Counted from the stretch's first letter, positions 23,861 to 32,663 are shown. The stretch is DNA of 50,651 bases from Comamonadaceae bacterium ALPHA2B (GCA_005503065.1 SCOE01000039.1:1-50651); one strand, 5' to 3'. A program made the numbers and translations. The notes: generated by a model not told the origin, from the letters alone.

Positions 23861-25089
23861 CGCTGATGCTCCTTGGTGACGTGTGCGGCGGGTGTTGAAC
23901 CGTTCAACACCCTCAGTTGCCTGGCCCAGACCGCGTGGATCGAGCCCTCGATCTGCTTGACGAAACTGTCGTAAGCGTCACGGGCGCGCTTGAAGGTGCG
24001 GGCGTTGCCGTCGTACCTGGACACGTCGTAGACGGTGCCGAACTCCGCGCTGGCCACTCCCGTGACCGCCGTCTTGGGAATCTCCACCGGCAGGACCTTC
24101 TCGGCATAGGTCTGGCCGATCCATTGCCGGATTACCGTGCTTGCAGCGTCCGCGCTGTCCACGCGTGCGAGCAACACGTGGATGAAGTCGAAGTGCTTGT
24201 CGACCCCGCGCTGCTCCTGGATCTGGCTCGTCAGGTCGGAAAACAGGCTCCAGAACTGCGAGGCTGAAGCGAAGTCCAGCGCATTGGGCGGCAGCGGCAT
24301 GATGATGCCGTCAGACGCCATGAAGGCGTTGATCGTGGTGTACGAGAGGGAAGGGGGCGTGTCGATGATCACCACGTCGTAGTCGCTGCGCACGTCGTCG
24401 ATCCCGAGATCCAGGATACGCCAGAACTCGAAACTCTGGTCCTTTATCTGGCGCGACGGCAGCACGAACTCGGCATTGAACAGCATCGGTGCTGCCGCCA
24501 CCAGGTCGATGCCGTCCCAGTACGTCGGCCGGATGGCGTAGCGGATCGAGGTTTCGGTGCCCCAGATCAGCGGCAGGATGGTGTCTTCCTCTTCGACCTC
24601 GGTGTCGGGAAGGATGCCGAAGAGCGTGCTGAGCGAGCCCTGCGGGTCGGTGTCGATCACCAGCACGCGGTGCCCGAGCAGCGACAGGCCTTGGGCCAGC
24701 GTCACGGCGGTGGTGGTCTTGGACACACCACCCTTGAAATTGCCAATGGCGATGGTGACGGCCTCCGCGCCGTCCGGACGCAGCCGCTCCTTGCGGTACT
24801 CTCGCACCCACTGCCTGCTCTCCGCCACGGTGAACTCGCGGCGGCTGCGGGAATCGTTCAGGCGTCCGGACGGCAGATCGCCCTTGGCCAACCGGTGTGA
24901 CACGGATCCCTTCTCCACCTCTAGCATCGCCGCCAGCTGTGTCAGACTGAACAGCGGTGCCTCCTTGCGTGCGGTGGGCGCCAACATGGCAGCGCGGATT
25001 TGCTCCATCATCGCCATGGCGCGCTCGGCCTGCGTTGCAATGTCCTTGAGGCTGATGGGTTTGAGTTCGGGCAGGGGGGTGGTGTTCAT
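23857..25089 (-). CDS. parA: plasmid partition ATPase ParA (410 aa)
   Basis: Type Ia ParA: an N-terminal helix-turn-helix (LTQLAAMLEVEKGSVSHRLA, residues 50-70) precedes the deviant Walker A (GNFKGGVSKTTTAVTLAQGL, near residue 120), Walker A' (VLVIDTDPQGSLSTLFG) and Walker B (YDVVIIDTPPSLSYTTINAF). ATG at 25089 is preceded by AAGGAAC. The frame runs open upstream, but that part overlaps the origin region. The HTH implies autoregulation of the parAB operon. The 3' end contains parS-like palindrome 3, encoding VLNGSTP. Divergent from rep across about 600 bases. Confidence 0.9.
   Translation of the reverse strand: MNTTPLPELKPISLKDIATQAERAMAMMEQIRAAMLAPTARKEAPLFSLTQLAAMLEVEKGSVSHRLAKGDLPSGRLNDSRSRREFTVAESRQWVREYRKERLRPDGAEAVTIAIGNFKGGVSKTTTAVTLAQGLSLLGHRVLVIDTDPQGSLSTLFGILPDTEVEEEDTILPLIWGTETSIRYAIRPTYWDGIDLVAAAPMLFNAEFVLPSRQIKDQSFEFWRILDLGIDDVRSDYDVVIIDTPPSLSYTTINAFMASDGIIMPLPPNALDFASASQFWSLFSDLTSQIQEQRGVDKHFDFIHVLLARVDSADAASTVIRQWIGQTYAEKVLPVEIPKTAVTGVASAEFGTVYDVSRYDGNARTFKRARDAYDSFVKQIEGSIHAVWARQLRVLNGSTPAAHVTKEHQR
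23892..23910. other. parS: parS-like palindrome 3 (3' end of parA)
   Basis: GTGTTGAACCGTTCAACAC within the last codons of parA, 32 bases before the parB start. Confidence 0.75.
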
Positions 25090-25423
25090 AGGGGTTCCTT
25101 GCCGCAAGTTTACTTTCGCCTTGACGGATAACACCCCAAGTTCGTGAAAATCGTCAAGACAACTCCTATTGCAGGCGTTCTTCGCTTTTGGGAATCGAGT
25201 TGCCTTTGGAAGGATTTTAGAAACCTTCAAGCCCTTTAACTCCTTTAGACATCGAAAATGTCTTTGCCGACAACGAGTTAGCTCGGTTCGCGTGAGTGAT
25301 TTCAGGACCATCTGGCACTCCAACGGGAAATTGGGTGCGTGCACACAGGACGCTCTGGCGAAAGCACAGGGCTTGAGGTGAGTGGACTCGGGACTAGCGC
25401 CTTCGATCGTTAATGTCACACAC

Positions 25424-25439
25424 GTGAGGGTTTTCGGGA
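25424..25439 (+). repeat. iteron-like repeat 1
   Basis: GTGAGGGTTTTCGGGA; one base different from repeat 3. Confidence 0.5.
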
Positions 25440-25571
25440 GATCCAGGTGCCATTGAGGCTTGGCGCTAGCGCTGCGCGCAGGGCATTACAGCCTCTCTAA
25501 CACCGAATTCGCGTCGTACCCCGGCCGTACTGCGGATGAACTCCATGGACGGCCGCCCGGAAAGCGACCCA

Positions 25572-25587
25572 CTACCGAAAACTCTCC
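25572..25587 (-). repeat. iteron-like repeat 2 (inverted)
   Basis: Minus strand reads GGAGAGTTTTCGGTAG, sharing GAGAGTTTTCGG with repeat 3. Confidence 0.5.
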
Positions 25588-25625
25588 GCAATGAACATCC
25601 AGCGCCTGAGACGCACTGATTTTGT

Positions 25626-25641
25626 GTGAGAGTTTTCGGGA
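25626..25641 (+). repeat. iteron-like repeat 3
   Basis: GTGAGAGTTTTCGGGA, about 60 bases upstream of the rep start. Confidence 0.5.
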
Positions 25642-25699
25642 AGGTTCACCGCGCTCGGTCACGTGAAATTCCAACTCACCTATCGTGTACAGTTGGGTC

Positions 25700-27091
25700 A
25701 TGGCCGCCAAGCCGCCCCCTCATGCCGCATCCTCAGTCCCTGCCGCCGATGCGCAGGGCAGGGGAGGGCGGTCGACGCCGGACGAGGTGCAGCTGCTGCG
25801 CAAGGCGGTCAATACCCTGGCGATCGTGCCTAAGTCCACGCGCATCACGACGCTGGGACGCAAGAGCTACAACGTGCTGCTGTACCAGGCCCAGGAGCAG
25901 GGCCTGGAGAAGGACGTGTTCAGGACGCCGCTGGACACGGTGGTCAAGGGCCTGGACTTCGACAGCAACGACCATGCCCTGATCAAGAAGCACCTGCGCG
26001 CCATGGTGTCCACCACCGTGGAGTGGCAGTCGCCCACCTCCGGCGAGGGCGCGAGCTGGAACGTGAGCGGCCTGCTGGCCCATGCGAAGCTCAGCAAGGA
26101 GCGTGGCCAGGTGTGGGTCGAGTGGTCCTACGCCGTGAACCTGAAGCAGGAACTGCTGGATCCCACCGTCTTCGCCCGGCTGCGCCTGGAAGTCATCAGC
26201 CAGCTGCGCACCCACGCGGGCGTCGTGCTCTACGAGATCTGCACCCGCTACAAGGACATCGGGCGCACGGCGCGCCAGCCTTGGCGCTGGTGGTATCCGG
26301 TGCTCAGCGGCAACCCGCCGAGCGAGAAGAGCGAAAGGCTGGAGTACCGCATCTTCAAGCGCGACACGCTCAAGCCTGCCATTGCCGAGGTCAACGCCAT
26401 CACCGATCTGGACATCGAACTGGTCGAGCACAAGCAGGGCCGTTTCGTGGACGAGATCCAGTTTCACATCGGCATCAAGAAACAGGCGGCGCTGGGCCTG
26501 CGTCGCACGGCGCCCCCTGTCGACCTCTCGCTGGTCGCCCGCGCACAGGCGCTGGGCGTGCCGGAGGAGCTGCTGGATGTCCTCGTGGCCAGCCACACCG
26601 AAGCCGCCGTGCGCTCAGGCCTAGACGCGCTGGAGCGCCGGCTGGCCAATGCCTATCCCGAGCCGCTTCGCGATCCTCAGCGCTACCTCAAGGCCTTGCT
26701 GGCGAACGAGCGCGTCGTGCTGCCGGTGCAGGGCGATGCGGACGAAGTCGCGGCCGCCCCGCAGGCGGCCGTGCGCGAGCAGCAGTCGGCCCGACGTGCG
26801 CGCTGGCAGGCCGAATGGATCCGGCGCGCGGGCGATCGGGCCGTCCAGGCGATCGAGGCGCTCTCGCCCGAGGCCCAGCGCGAGCTTCAGGACCAGCTGC
26901 TCGCGTCCCTGCAGGAGCGCCAGGCGCATCCGTCGATCATCAAGCGCCTGACCACCAGTGGCTGGCACCATCCGATGGTGCGTCACGAGATGATCCGATT
27001 CTTTGCCGATGCAACCTTCGGCCCAGGCTGGGACAAGCCGACCGCGGAGCAACTGCTCGAGGTGGCCGCCCAGCTGGGGGCGGAGGAGTAG
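25700..27091 (+). CDS. rep: Rep_3-type replication initiator (463 aa)
   Basis: Residues 30-270 have the two winged-helix layout of Rep_3 initiators: VPKSTRITTLGRKSYNVLLY at the start, LDTVVKGLDFDSNDHALIKK, WVEWSYAVNLKQELLDPTVF, RTHAGVVLYEICTRYKDIGR, EYRIFKRDTLKPAIAEVNAI, DEIQFHIGIKK. A 190-residue helical C-terminal extension follows (ARRARWQAEWIRRAGDRAVQ), longer than in small iteron plasmids. I prefer the ATG at 25700 (MAAKPPPH) to the GTG at 25685. It would bind the iteron-like repeats upstream and open the origin. With parAB divergent, this is the plasmid core. Confidence 0.85.
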   Translation: MAAKPPPHAASSVPAADAQGRGGRSTPDEVQLLRKAVNTLAIVPKSTRITTLGRKSYNVLLYQAQEQGLEKDVFRTPLDTVVKGLDFDSNDHALIKKHLRAMVSTTVEWQSPTSGEGASWNVSGLLAHAKLSKERGQVWVEWSYAVNLKQELLDPTVFARLRLEVISQLRTHAGVVLYEICTRYKDIGRTARQPWRWWYPVLSGNPPSEKSERLEYRIFKRDTLKPAIAEVNAITDLDIELVEHKQGRFVDEIQFHIGIKKQAALGLRRTAPPVDLSLVARAQALGVPEELLDVLVASHTEAAVRSGLDALERRLANAYPEPLRDPQRYLKALLANERVVLPVQGDADEVAAAPQAAVREQQSARRARWQAEWIRRAGDRAVQAIEALSPEAQRELQDQLLASLQERQAHPSIIKRLTTSGWHHPMVRHEMIRFFADATFGPGWDKPTAEQLLEVAAQLGAEE

Positions 27092-27197
27092 GGCGGGAGC
27101 AAGTCGGGCGGCCGCCAACACCCGGGGGTCGACGCCTGGGGTGTCGGCGCCGAAGTAAAACTGAGCCACCGGGGGTGCGGCAGAAAACTTGGACGGT

Positions 27198-27386
27198 TTA
27201 AGCAGCGAGCCCAAGGTCGCGCCGGTACTCGATGGGGCTGCGGGCTCCCAGCGAGATCTTGATCCGGTCCGCGTTGTACCAAAGGATGTAGGAGTGCAGC
27301 GCCGCGATGAAGTCCTCGATGGTCGTGGACAGCCAACTGCGGGCGTAGAACAGCTCGGTCTTCAGGCGACCAAAGAAGCCTTCACA
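27198..27386 (-). pseudogene. IS3-family transposase fragment (C-terminus)
   Basis: Minus strand reads CEGFFGRLKTELFYARSWLS, then SYILWYNADRIKISLGA and EYRRDLGLAA before a TAA at 27198-27200. This is the last 60 or so residues of an OrfB-type DDE transposase, including the catalytic Glu (CEGFFGRLKTE). It is clearly related to, but not the same as, the intact element next to it. The rest is missing; the junction lies near 27387, where a sequence resembling an IS21-type end begins. Confidence 0.8.
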
Positions 27387-27426
27387 TGTTGATTTCCATC
27401 CAGAACTGACCCACTAAGCCCGGCGA

Positions 27427-29034
27427 GGGGGTGCGGATGAAATCTTGGACTACCTGGAGGTAGTTCATGTATTCGTACGAAGATCGAATCCGAGCCGTTG
27501 AGCTCTACATCAAGCTTGGCAAGCGCGTCGGACCCACACTCCGGCAGCTGGGCTATCCCACGAAGAATTCGTTGAAGGGTTGGTACAGCGAGTATCAGCA
27601 AAGCCTTGACCTTCCGGTGAGGTACGCACCTCGTGAGTTGAAGTTCTCGCAGGCGCAGAAGGCGGCAGCCATCGATCACTACCTCACCCATGATCGTTGC
27701 ATCGCGGTCACCATGAGGGCGCTGGGCTACCCCGGTCGTGGAACGCTTACCAAATGGGTGCGCGAGGCCTTCCCGGAGGCGAGGAGAGCTGTCGTTGGCA
27801 GTGTGGGCCAGCGAAGGTATTCCGAGAGCATCAAGCAAGCGGGGGTCATGCAGCTTTGCACCCGGCAGGACAGTGCGCAGGCTGTGGCCGACAAGCTCGG
27901 CGTGTGTCGGCCAACGTTGTACAACTGGAAGAACCAGCTTCTGGGACGTGAGGCATCTTCCTCCATGAAACACATCAACCCATCACCACGTGAGCAAGAG
28001 CGCGACGAGCTTGAGCGCCAGGTGGAGTCTTTGCGCCGCGAAGTCCGGCAACTGCGGCTTGAGCAAGACCTCTTGAACAAGGCCAATGAACTGTTAAAAA
28101 AAGGCCTGGGCGTCGATCTACAGCTCCTGTCCAACCGGGAGAAGACACTGCTGATTGACGCCCTGCGGGAGCACTATGGCTTGCCAGAACTCCTGGGACA
28201 GTTGGGTCTTGCACGCAGCTCGTACTTCTACCATCGCGCCCGTGCAGCGATGGGCGACAAGTACATCCAGGTGCGACAGTCCATTGCCGAGATCTTCGAG
28301 TCGAACCACCGCTGCTATGGTTACCGCAGGCTGCAGGCCTCGCTGACCAGGCAAGACGTCTCCATCTCCGAGAAGGTGGTGCAGCGCCTGATGAAGGAAG
28401 AGAGCCTGATCGTTGCCAAGCCAAAGCGGCGCCGCTACGCGTCATACCTCGGCGAGATCAGCCCCGCGCCGGAGAACATCATCAACCGAGACTTCCAAGC
28501 TGCGGCGCCCAACGCGAAATGGTTGACCGACATCACAGAGTTCCAGATCCCGGCAGGCAAGGTGTACCTGTCGCCGATCATCGATTGCTTCGATGGAATG
28601 GTAGTGAGCTGGACCATTGGCACCAGTCCAGACGCGGAACTGGTCAACAGCATGCTGGATGCAGCCATAGAGACGGTGGCGCAAACAGGCGAGCGACCAG
28701 TGCTCCACTCCGACCGCGGAGGGCACTACCGCTGGCCGGGCTGGCTACGCAGAATGAACGATGCGAACCTTACCCGCTCGATGTCTCGCAAGGCCTGCTC
28801 TCCTGACAATGCAGCGTGCGAGGGGTTCTTCGGGCGTCTCAAGAACGAGTTGTTCTACGCTCGGGACTGGAAGAGCGCCACCATCGAGCAGTTCATTGAG
28901 GCGGTCGATTCGTACATCCGTTGGTACAACGAGAAGCGGATCAAGTTATCCCTTGGCTCTCTCAGCCCCATCGAATACCGGGTGAGCCTTGGGCTTGCGG
29001 CATAGAAACAGTCCAAGTTTTCATCCGCACCCCC
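27427..29034 (+). mobile_element. IS3-family element, copy 1 (1608 bp)
   Basis: Terminal inverted repeats begin GGGGGTGCGGATGAAA on both sides (left 27427-27451, right 29010-29034; 24 of 25 bases match). One transposase gene fills it. Same length and orientation as copy 2 at 42725-44332. No matching target duplication is seen around this copy. Confidence 0.9.
27467..29005 (+). CDS. IS3-family transposase, single frame (512 aa)
   Basis: N-terminal HTH regions (LRQLGYPTKNSLKGWYSEYQ, VADKLGVCRPTLYNWKNQLL), a leucine-zipper stretch (ERQVESLRREVRQLRLEQDL), HTH_21, then the DDE domain: Asp in NAKWLTDITEFQ, Asp in VLHSDRGGHYRW, Glu in CEGFFGRLKNE. All catalytic residues are present. Unlike classical IS3 elements with two overlapping ORFs, this is one continuous frame. 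At 28094-28102 there is a run of seven A followed by GG where orfA and orfB normally join, so slippage there would instead make a short OrfA-like product. Differs from copy 2 by a handful of residues. Confidence 0.9.
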   Translation: MYSYEDRIRAVELYIKLGKRVGPTLRQLGYPTKNSLKGWYSEYQQSLDLPVRYAPRELKFSQAQKAAAIDHYLTHDRCIAVTMRALGYPGRGTLTKWVREAFPEARRAVVGSVGQRRYSESIKQAGVMQLCTRQDSAQAVADKLGVCRPTLYNWKNQLLGREASSSMKHINPSPREQERDELERQVESLRREVRQLRLEQDLLNKANELLKKGLGVDLQLLSNREKTLLIDALREHYGLPELLGQLGLARSSYFYHRARAAMGDKYIQVRQSIAEIFESNHRCYGYRRLQASLTRQDVSISEKVVQRLMKEESLIVAKPKRRRYASYLGEISPAPENIINRDFQAAAPNAKWLTDITEFQIPAGKVYLSPIIDCFDGMVVSWTIGTSPDAELVNSMLDAAIETVAQTGERPVLHSDRGGHYRWPGWLRRMNDANLTRSMSRKACSPDNAACEGFFGRLKNELFYARDWKSATIEQFIEAVDSYIRWYNEKRIKLSLGSLSPIEYRVSLGLAA

Positions 29035-29063
29035 GCCGGGTCAGGATTGCGTGGAACTCAACA
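29035..29063 (+). repeat. 29-bp inverted repeat, left copy
   Basis: Starts GCCGGGTCAGGATTGCGTGG and directly abuts IS copy 1. Its reverse complement, one mismatch, abuts IS copy 2 at 42696-42724. The pair frames the 13.7-kb accessory segment. Confidence 0.75.
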
Positions 29064-29170
29064 CAGGTGGCGCCAAGGGCTATACAGACTATCCGACACT
29101 GCAGGTCGCGTAAATCACCGCCCCAGAAGACCGAAGAAACGAGCCCGCCCTGCGAGAGGACAGCCTTGGG

Positions 29171-29527
29171 CTACAGATGCGCGTTGACCTGCTTGAAGAT
29201 GTCCTCGCCCAGGTCGGACTCCTCCAGCAAGTGCCGGAAGTTCAGGATCGTCGTCTCGTCGGGCATCGGCTCGCTGAGCTTCAGGCCCGCGAAGTTGCGC
29301 AGCGACGCGATCTCATACAGCGCTTCCTCCATCGCCGGGTCCGACAGCGCAAACCAGTTCTGCATCAGGTGCACACGCAGGATCGCCTCCAGCGGGTACG
29401 GCCTGCGCCCGCGCCCCGCCGCCGGGTAGTGCGGCTCGATGATCTTCAGCAACGCCTTCCACGGAACCACCTGCTCCATCTCTTCGAGGAAGACCTCGCG
29501 GCGCGTCTTCTTCCTCTTGCCGGCGTA
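29171..29527 (-). pseudogene. IS5-family transposase fragment (N-terminus)
   Basis: Minus strand reads KTRREVFLEEMEQVVPWKAL, EPHYPAAGRGRRPYPLEAIL, RVHLMQNWFALSDPAMEEAL, EPMPDETTILNFRHLLEESD: the N-terminal DUF772 part of an IS5 transposase. The frame ends at a TAG after QVNAHL and the catalytic domain is absent. Joined head-on to an IS630 fragment at about 29528. Confidence 0.8.
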
Positions 29528-29767
29528 CACTTCATTCCGACCTACAGCTCTTGGCTCAATCAGGTTGAGCGCTTCTTCTCGCTGATCACCGACAAGGCGA
29601 TCCGCCGCGGTTCGTTCACCAGCGTCAAGCAACTCGTGCAGCGCATCGATCACTTCGTCGCCGCCTACAACACGAATTGCCAGCCGTTCGAGTGGACCGC
29701 TACGGCCGATTCGATCATCGAAAAGCTGCATCGACTTTGCTCACGTATCAACGGGACAGGACACTAG
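29528..29767 (+). pseudogene. IS630-family transposase fragment (C-terminus)
   Basis: Reads FIPTYSSWLNQVERFFSLIT, DKAIRRGSFTSVKQLVQRID, EWTATADSIIEKLHRLCSRI and stops at 29765-29767. It includes the catalytic Glu region (SWLNQVERFF) of IS630 DDE transposases; the first 250 or so residues are gone. Confidence 0.85.
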
Positions 29768-30583
29768 GCAGGAGCGTGCGCATGTTTCCTGTGAATTCGC
29801 ATGCGATCGCCGCCTGGCGCACACGATCCATGCGGCGTCGGCGGGTCTTGTCGCAATCCCCCCCGTTGCTGCACATTGGCCACCTCGTCACCGAAGCGCG
29901 AAGAAGCCTCTCATGCTGGCAAGATGGCCCAACCGAGCCTCCCCGCCGGGCCATGGCCGGTCGGCCCGCACGGACGCCCACTTTCCGAGCGACAGAACGC
30001 ATCGTTGGCGAACACGATCGGATGATCGGCTTGGCCTGGTTCCGTGACCACCATTGGCGTCTGTGTCGAGCGCGCCGCCGCCACGCACGGTCTGGGCGAT
30101 TGTCCGTACTGAGGATCCGAGGGTCGCTCGCGAAGTGCAAATCCGCGGGGCGATCCAGTGCGATACGAGCACGCCGACGGCCGGCGCACCGCGAATTGCG
30201 AGAGACCGATCACGCCCGAAGGTGGAACGCGGGATGAGCGCGTATCGCCGAAGTACCGAGGGCGACCGGGAAGCCGCCGCGTTGTGCGAAGCGCTCACAT
30301 GAAACAGCCCGGCGATCGTGTGATGCCAGGCTGCCTGCCGCCGTGCGGTCGGAGATGCATGGTCCCGTTGCGCTGCCATTGCTGGAATAGGCCGTCTGTG
30401 CTCGGCTTGGCCATGCTGGACACGCACGGCGAAATGCAAGAACGTATCTTCCAGGAAAACAACACTCCCTATGCGCTGACTGCGACGGCGCGACGCCTTG
30501 CATCCATGTCGCACACGCGCAAACACCGCAAGCGTCGGCCATGGAAAATGCGTTCCGGGAAGTGGTCTCAAAGGATGGTGAGC
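29768..30583. other. 800-bp stretch, mostly unrecognised, with a PAS/LOV relic
   Basis: No intact gene. On the minus strand at about 29988-30090 the reading STQTPMVVTEPGQADHPIVF then ANDAF matches the start of a LOV/PAS sensor domain, as in light-responsive histidine kinases. Sequence to either side does not continue it. The rest of the interval shows no protein-like frame. Confidence 0.45.
29988..30090 (-). pseudogene. PAS/LOV-domain fragment
   Basis: A stretch of about 30 codons (TQTPMVVTEPGQADHPIVFA) typical of the first beta strands of LOV-type PAS sensors such as HWE-kinase photoreceptors. The photoactive Cys region is absent. Probably a scrap brought in with the IS relics. Confidence 0.45.
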
Positions 30584-30808
30584 ATGGAAGTCGACGTGCG
30601 AAACGTTCATGCGCTGGATGACGCCGAGTTGTCGCACCTGGCGAAGTTTCAGCGCCGAAGGGCGCTGGAGGGCGATCGGGCGGCCTACGGCCTCGCCCAT
30701 GAACTTGAGAAGGAGCTGCGCCGGCGCGGCGTCGCTTTCACGCAGCCGGCAGGGCTGCCGGAGCCCGACGAGGCACGCCCTCGACCCTGGTGGCGCTTCT
30801 GGCATTGA
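30584..30808 (+). CDS. hypothetical protein (74 aa)
   Basis: Starts MEVDVRNVHALDDAELSHLA and ends EARPRPWWRFWH. AAGGA at 30571-30575 is correctly placed. Helical and charged (KFQRRRALEGDRAAYGLAHE); a similar pattern, with a C-terminal WRFW, occurs in short betaproteobacterial proteins of unknown role. The frame upstream is open but not protein-like. Confidence 0.55.
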   Translation: MEVDVRNVHALDDAELSHLAKFQRRRALEGDRAAYGLAHELEKELRRRGVAFTQPAGLPEPDEARPRPWWRFWH

Positions 30809-31012
30809 GTCGGGGGACCACGCGAAGCTGCGCTCCGTCGGCGGCCTCAGGTTCTCCTGGCGTTTGAGGACGCGTTGCGCGGTGACGCTTTGACGGTTCT
30901 GCCTCCTCGCCGTGCAGTTGCTGCCGTGAACCGCCATCCGAGTCCGGTGCACCGCAGGAGCACGTGCTGCTTCGAAGTGCGCAGGAGCCCTGCGGCGTTG
31001 CTCGCGTGGCAA

Positions 31013-32311
31013 TCAGTGCGTCAGCGCCAGACCACCACTCAATCTCGCCTCGATCGACTGGCGCATCGTCTCGGGGGCGTCGCGCAGCAGCGCCGGCCAC
31101 TGCGCCTGCGCCTGGCGCACGAGCGCCTTTGCCAGGCGCAGATGGTTGCTAACCCTGAGCAACCGGGCGTTGCGCAGCAGCGCCTCCAGGGCATCCCAGC
31201 CAAAAAGCCGCAAGCTCGCATCGATCGCGCGGTTCACGCCGTAATCCGCCGGCGCTGCGCAGTCGAAAAAGGCGGTAATGCATACCGGGTCGTACAGGGG
31301 TGAGAGCTGGGGCGTATGCGCGTCCGGGTAGATGAGAGCCCAGTTCTTCAGGTGCGCATCCGTGTTGCCCATGAGGATGAAGGCCACGAAGCGCGCGATG
31401 AACTCGCGCACGTCCTCGACCGGATGTCCCGAGAGCTGGTCTAGCACACGCAGCATCGCAGCGTAGTCCTCGGCGAGACCCCGGCCGTATTTCTGCCGGG
31501 GCGGATACTGCAGCACCTGCGCGAATTCCTCCATGTGGATGCGCTGGCCCTCGGGGCCGCGATCGAAGCGCGGCACGGCCAGGATCTCGTCGAAGGGCAC
31601 CTGCTCGGGCAGCTGCGCCTCCTCTCGTGCTATGACGCGAGCCGGCGCGCAGCGCAGTCCCAAGGCCTCGCACAACCGGTAGCCACAGAACTCGTTGCGC
31701 ACCAGGTCCGGGTGCCGGGCCGAAGGCAGTTTCAGGATGACCGAGCCGGCCGCACCGTGGCGCTTAACGACGTAGCGCGGTCCCTCGCGTACGGCCGAGA
31801 ACTTGGTGACCACCCCGGGCAGCGAGGCCGCGTCTTCCACAGGCGTTTCGACGAACCCCGGCTCGAGCACGTCCAGCCCCATGGCCGTGTGCCAGTGCCG
31901 CACCACGTCCGGGATCCCCTCGCCCAGCGGCACCGGTTCGACCTCGACCGCGCCCATCAGGTCGTGGCCCGCCGCGGCCAGCAGTTCGAACTCGTCGTCC
32001 GGTCCGCATCCGCGCTCGCGCGCGAGACGCTCGCGGTTGTGGCCTTCGGGCAGCAGGTTGGCGAAGTACGCGGGCCAGCGGCCGTTGGTGCTGACCAGGC
32101 GCGCGTCGCGTGTCGAGGAAAGGATCGCTCGCGTGGCGGCCTCGTCCGCCCCACGGTAGCCCAGAGACAGCGTAGGGCGGCCTGGATCATCGATGTAGCT
32201 GGCGTCGAAGGACACCCGCAGGATGTCGCCGTATTGGGAGAGATAGCCGATCGCGCGTCGAGACCGATCCGGCTGATGCAGGTACACCCGCAGGTAGCGG
32301 ATGGTGCTCAT
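31013..32311 (-). CDS. hipA: HipA-family Ser/Thr kinase toxin (432 aa)
   Basis: HipA domains in order: N-terminal subdomain 1 (SQYGDILRVSFDASYIDDPG, TNGRWPAYFANLLPEGHNRE), the ATP region (PRYVVKRHGAAGSVILKLPS, VRNEFCGYRLCEALGL), the catalytic loop FILMGNTDAHLKNWALIYPD and the metal-binding SPLYDPVC. These residues look intact. HipA kinases phosphorylate aminoacyl-tRNA synthetases (GltX in E. coli) and stop growth. Translation is coupled to hipB by an ATGA overlap. The start at 32311 is therefore fixed. Confidence 0.9.
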   Translation of the reverse strand: MSTIRYLRVYLHQPDRSRRAIGYLSQYGDILRVSFDASYIDDPGRPTLSLGYRGADEAATRAILSSTRDARLVSTNGRWPAYFANLLPEGHNRERLARERGCGPDDEFELLAAAGHDLMGAVEVEPVPLGEGIPDVVRHWHTAMGLDVLEPGFVETPVEDAASLPGVVTKFSAVREGPRYVVKRHGAAGSVILKLPSARHPDLVRNEFCGYRLCEALGLRCAPARVIAREEAQLPEQVPFDEILAVPRFDRGPEGQRIHMEEFAQVLQYPPRQKYGRGLAEDYAAMLRVLDQLSGHPVEDVREFIARFVAFILMGNTDAHLKNWALIYPDAHTPQLSPLYDPVCITAFFDCAAPADYGVNRAIDASLRLFGWDALEALLRNARLLRVSNHLRLAKALVRQAQAQWPALLRDAPETMRQSIEARLSGGLALTH

Positions 32312-32613
32312 GGCTGCCCTTTGAGCAGGGTCTGGACCACGGACGGCGGCGCGTCTGTGCCCGCCGGCTGACCCAGGATTCGGCCGTTCGAGCGCAGGAA
32401 GGCCTCCACGTCCGGACGGAGTGCGCGGGGCACCAGCATCCACTCCATGCCGAGTGCCCGCGCCATCTCCTGCAACGTCGAGACGCGGGGATCGACCTCT
32501 CCCGCCTCGAAGCGCTGGACCGTCATGCGACTGAGCCCAGCCGCCGCCGCCAGTGCCTGTTGGGTTCTGCCCGATGCCTTCCGAGCCCGGGTGAGTTCGT
32601 CAGAGATGCTCAT
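32308..32613 (-). CDS. hipB: HipB-family XRE antitoxin (101 aa)
   Basis: A compact HTH_3 protein: MSISDELTRARKASGRTQQA, LAAAAGLSRMTVQRFEAGEV, DPRVSTLQEMARALGMEWML, and a C-terminal tail that in this family contacts HipA. An alternative ATG four codons upstream (32625) is possible; SD signals are weak for both. The AT-rich DNA before it (32620-32660) is the likely promoter/operator. It neutralises HipA and represses the operon. TGA overlaps the hipA ATG. Confidence 0.85.
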   Translation of the reverse strand: MSISDELTRARKASGRTQQALAAAAGLSRMTVQRFEAGEVDPRVSTLQEMARALGMEWMLVPRALRPDVEAFLRSNGRILGQPAGTDAPPSVVQTLLKGQP

Positions 32614-32663
32614 GATGCTATGCATTTTAAATGATTTGTATATTAAGCACAGCACAGAACTCC

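Larger units (their letters stand above)
25090..25699. other. oriV: candidate replication origin between parA and rep
   Basis: About 600 non-coding bases, less GC-rich than the surroundings (notably 25130-25320). Three copies of an iteron-like motif occur: GTGAGGGTTTTCGGGA (25424-25439), GTGAGAGTTTTCGGGA (25626-25641) and, inverted, GGAGAGTTTTCGGTAG (25572-25587). The third direct copy is just upstream of the rep gene, where Rep could repress its own promoter. I did not find a convincing DnaA box. Confidence 0.55.

Noticed and set aside
29888-31012. 374-codon open frame on the minus strand
   Set aside because: Composition is not protein-like and it spans the LOV/PAS scrap in another frame and the real 74-codon gene on the opposite strand.
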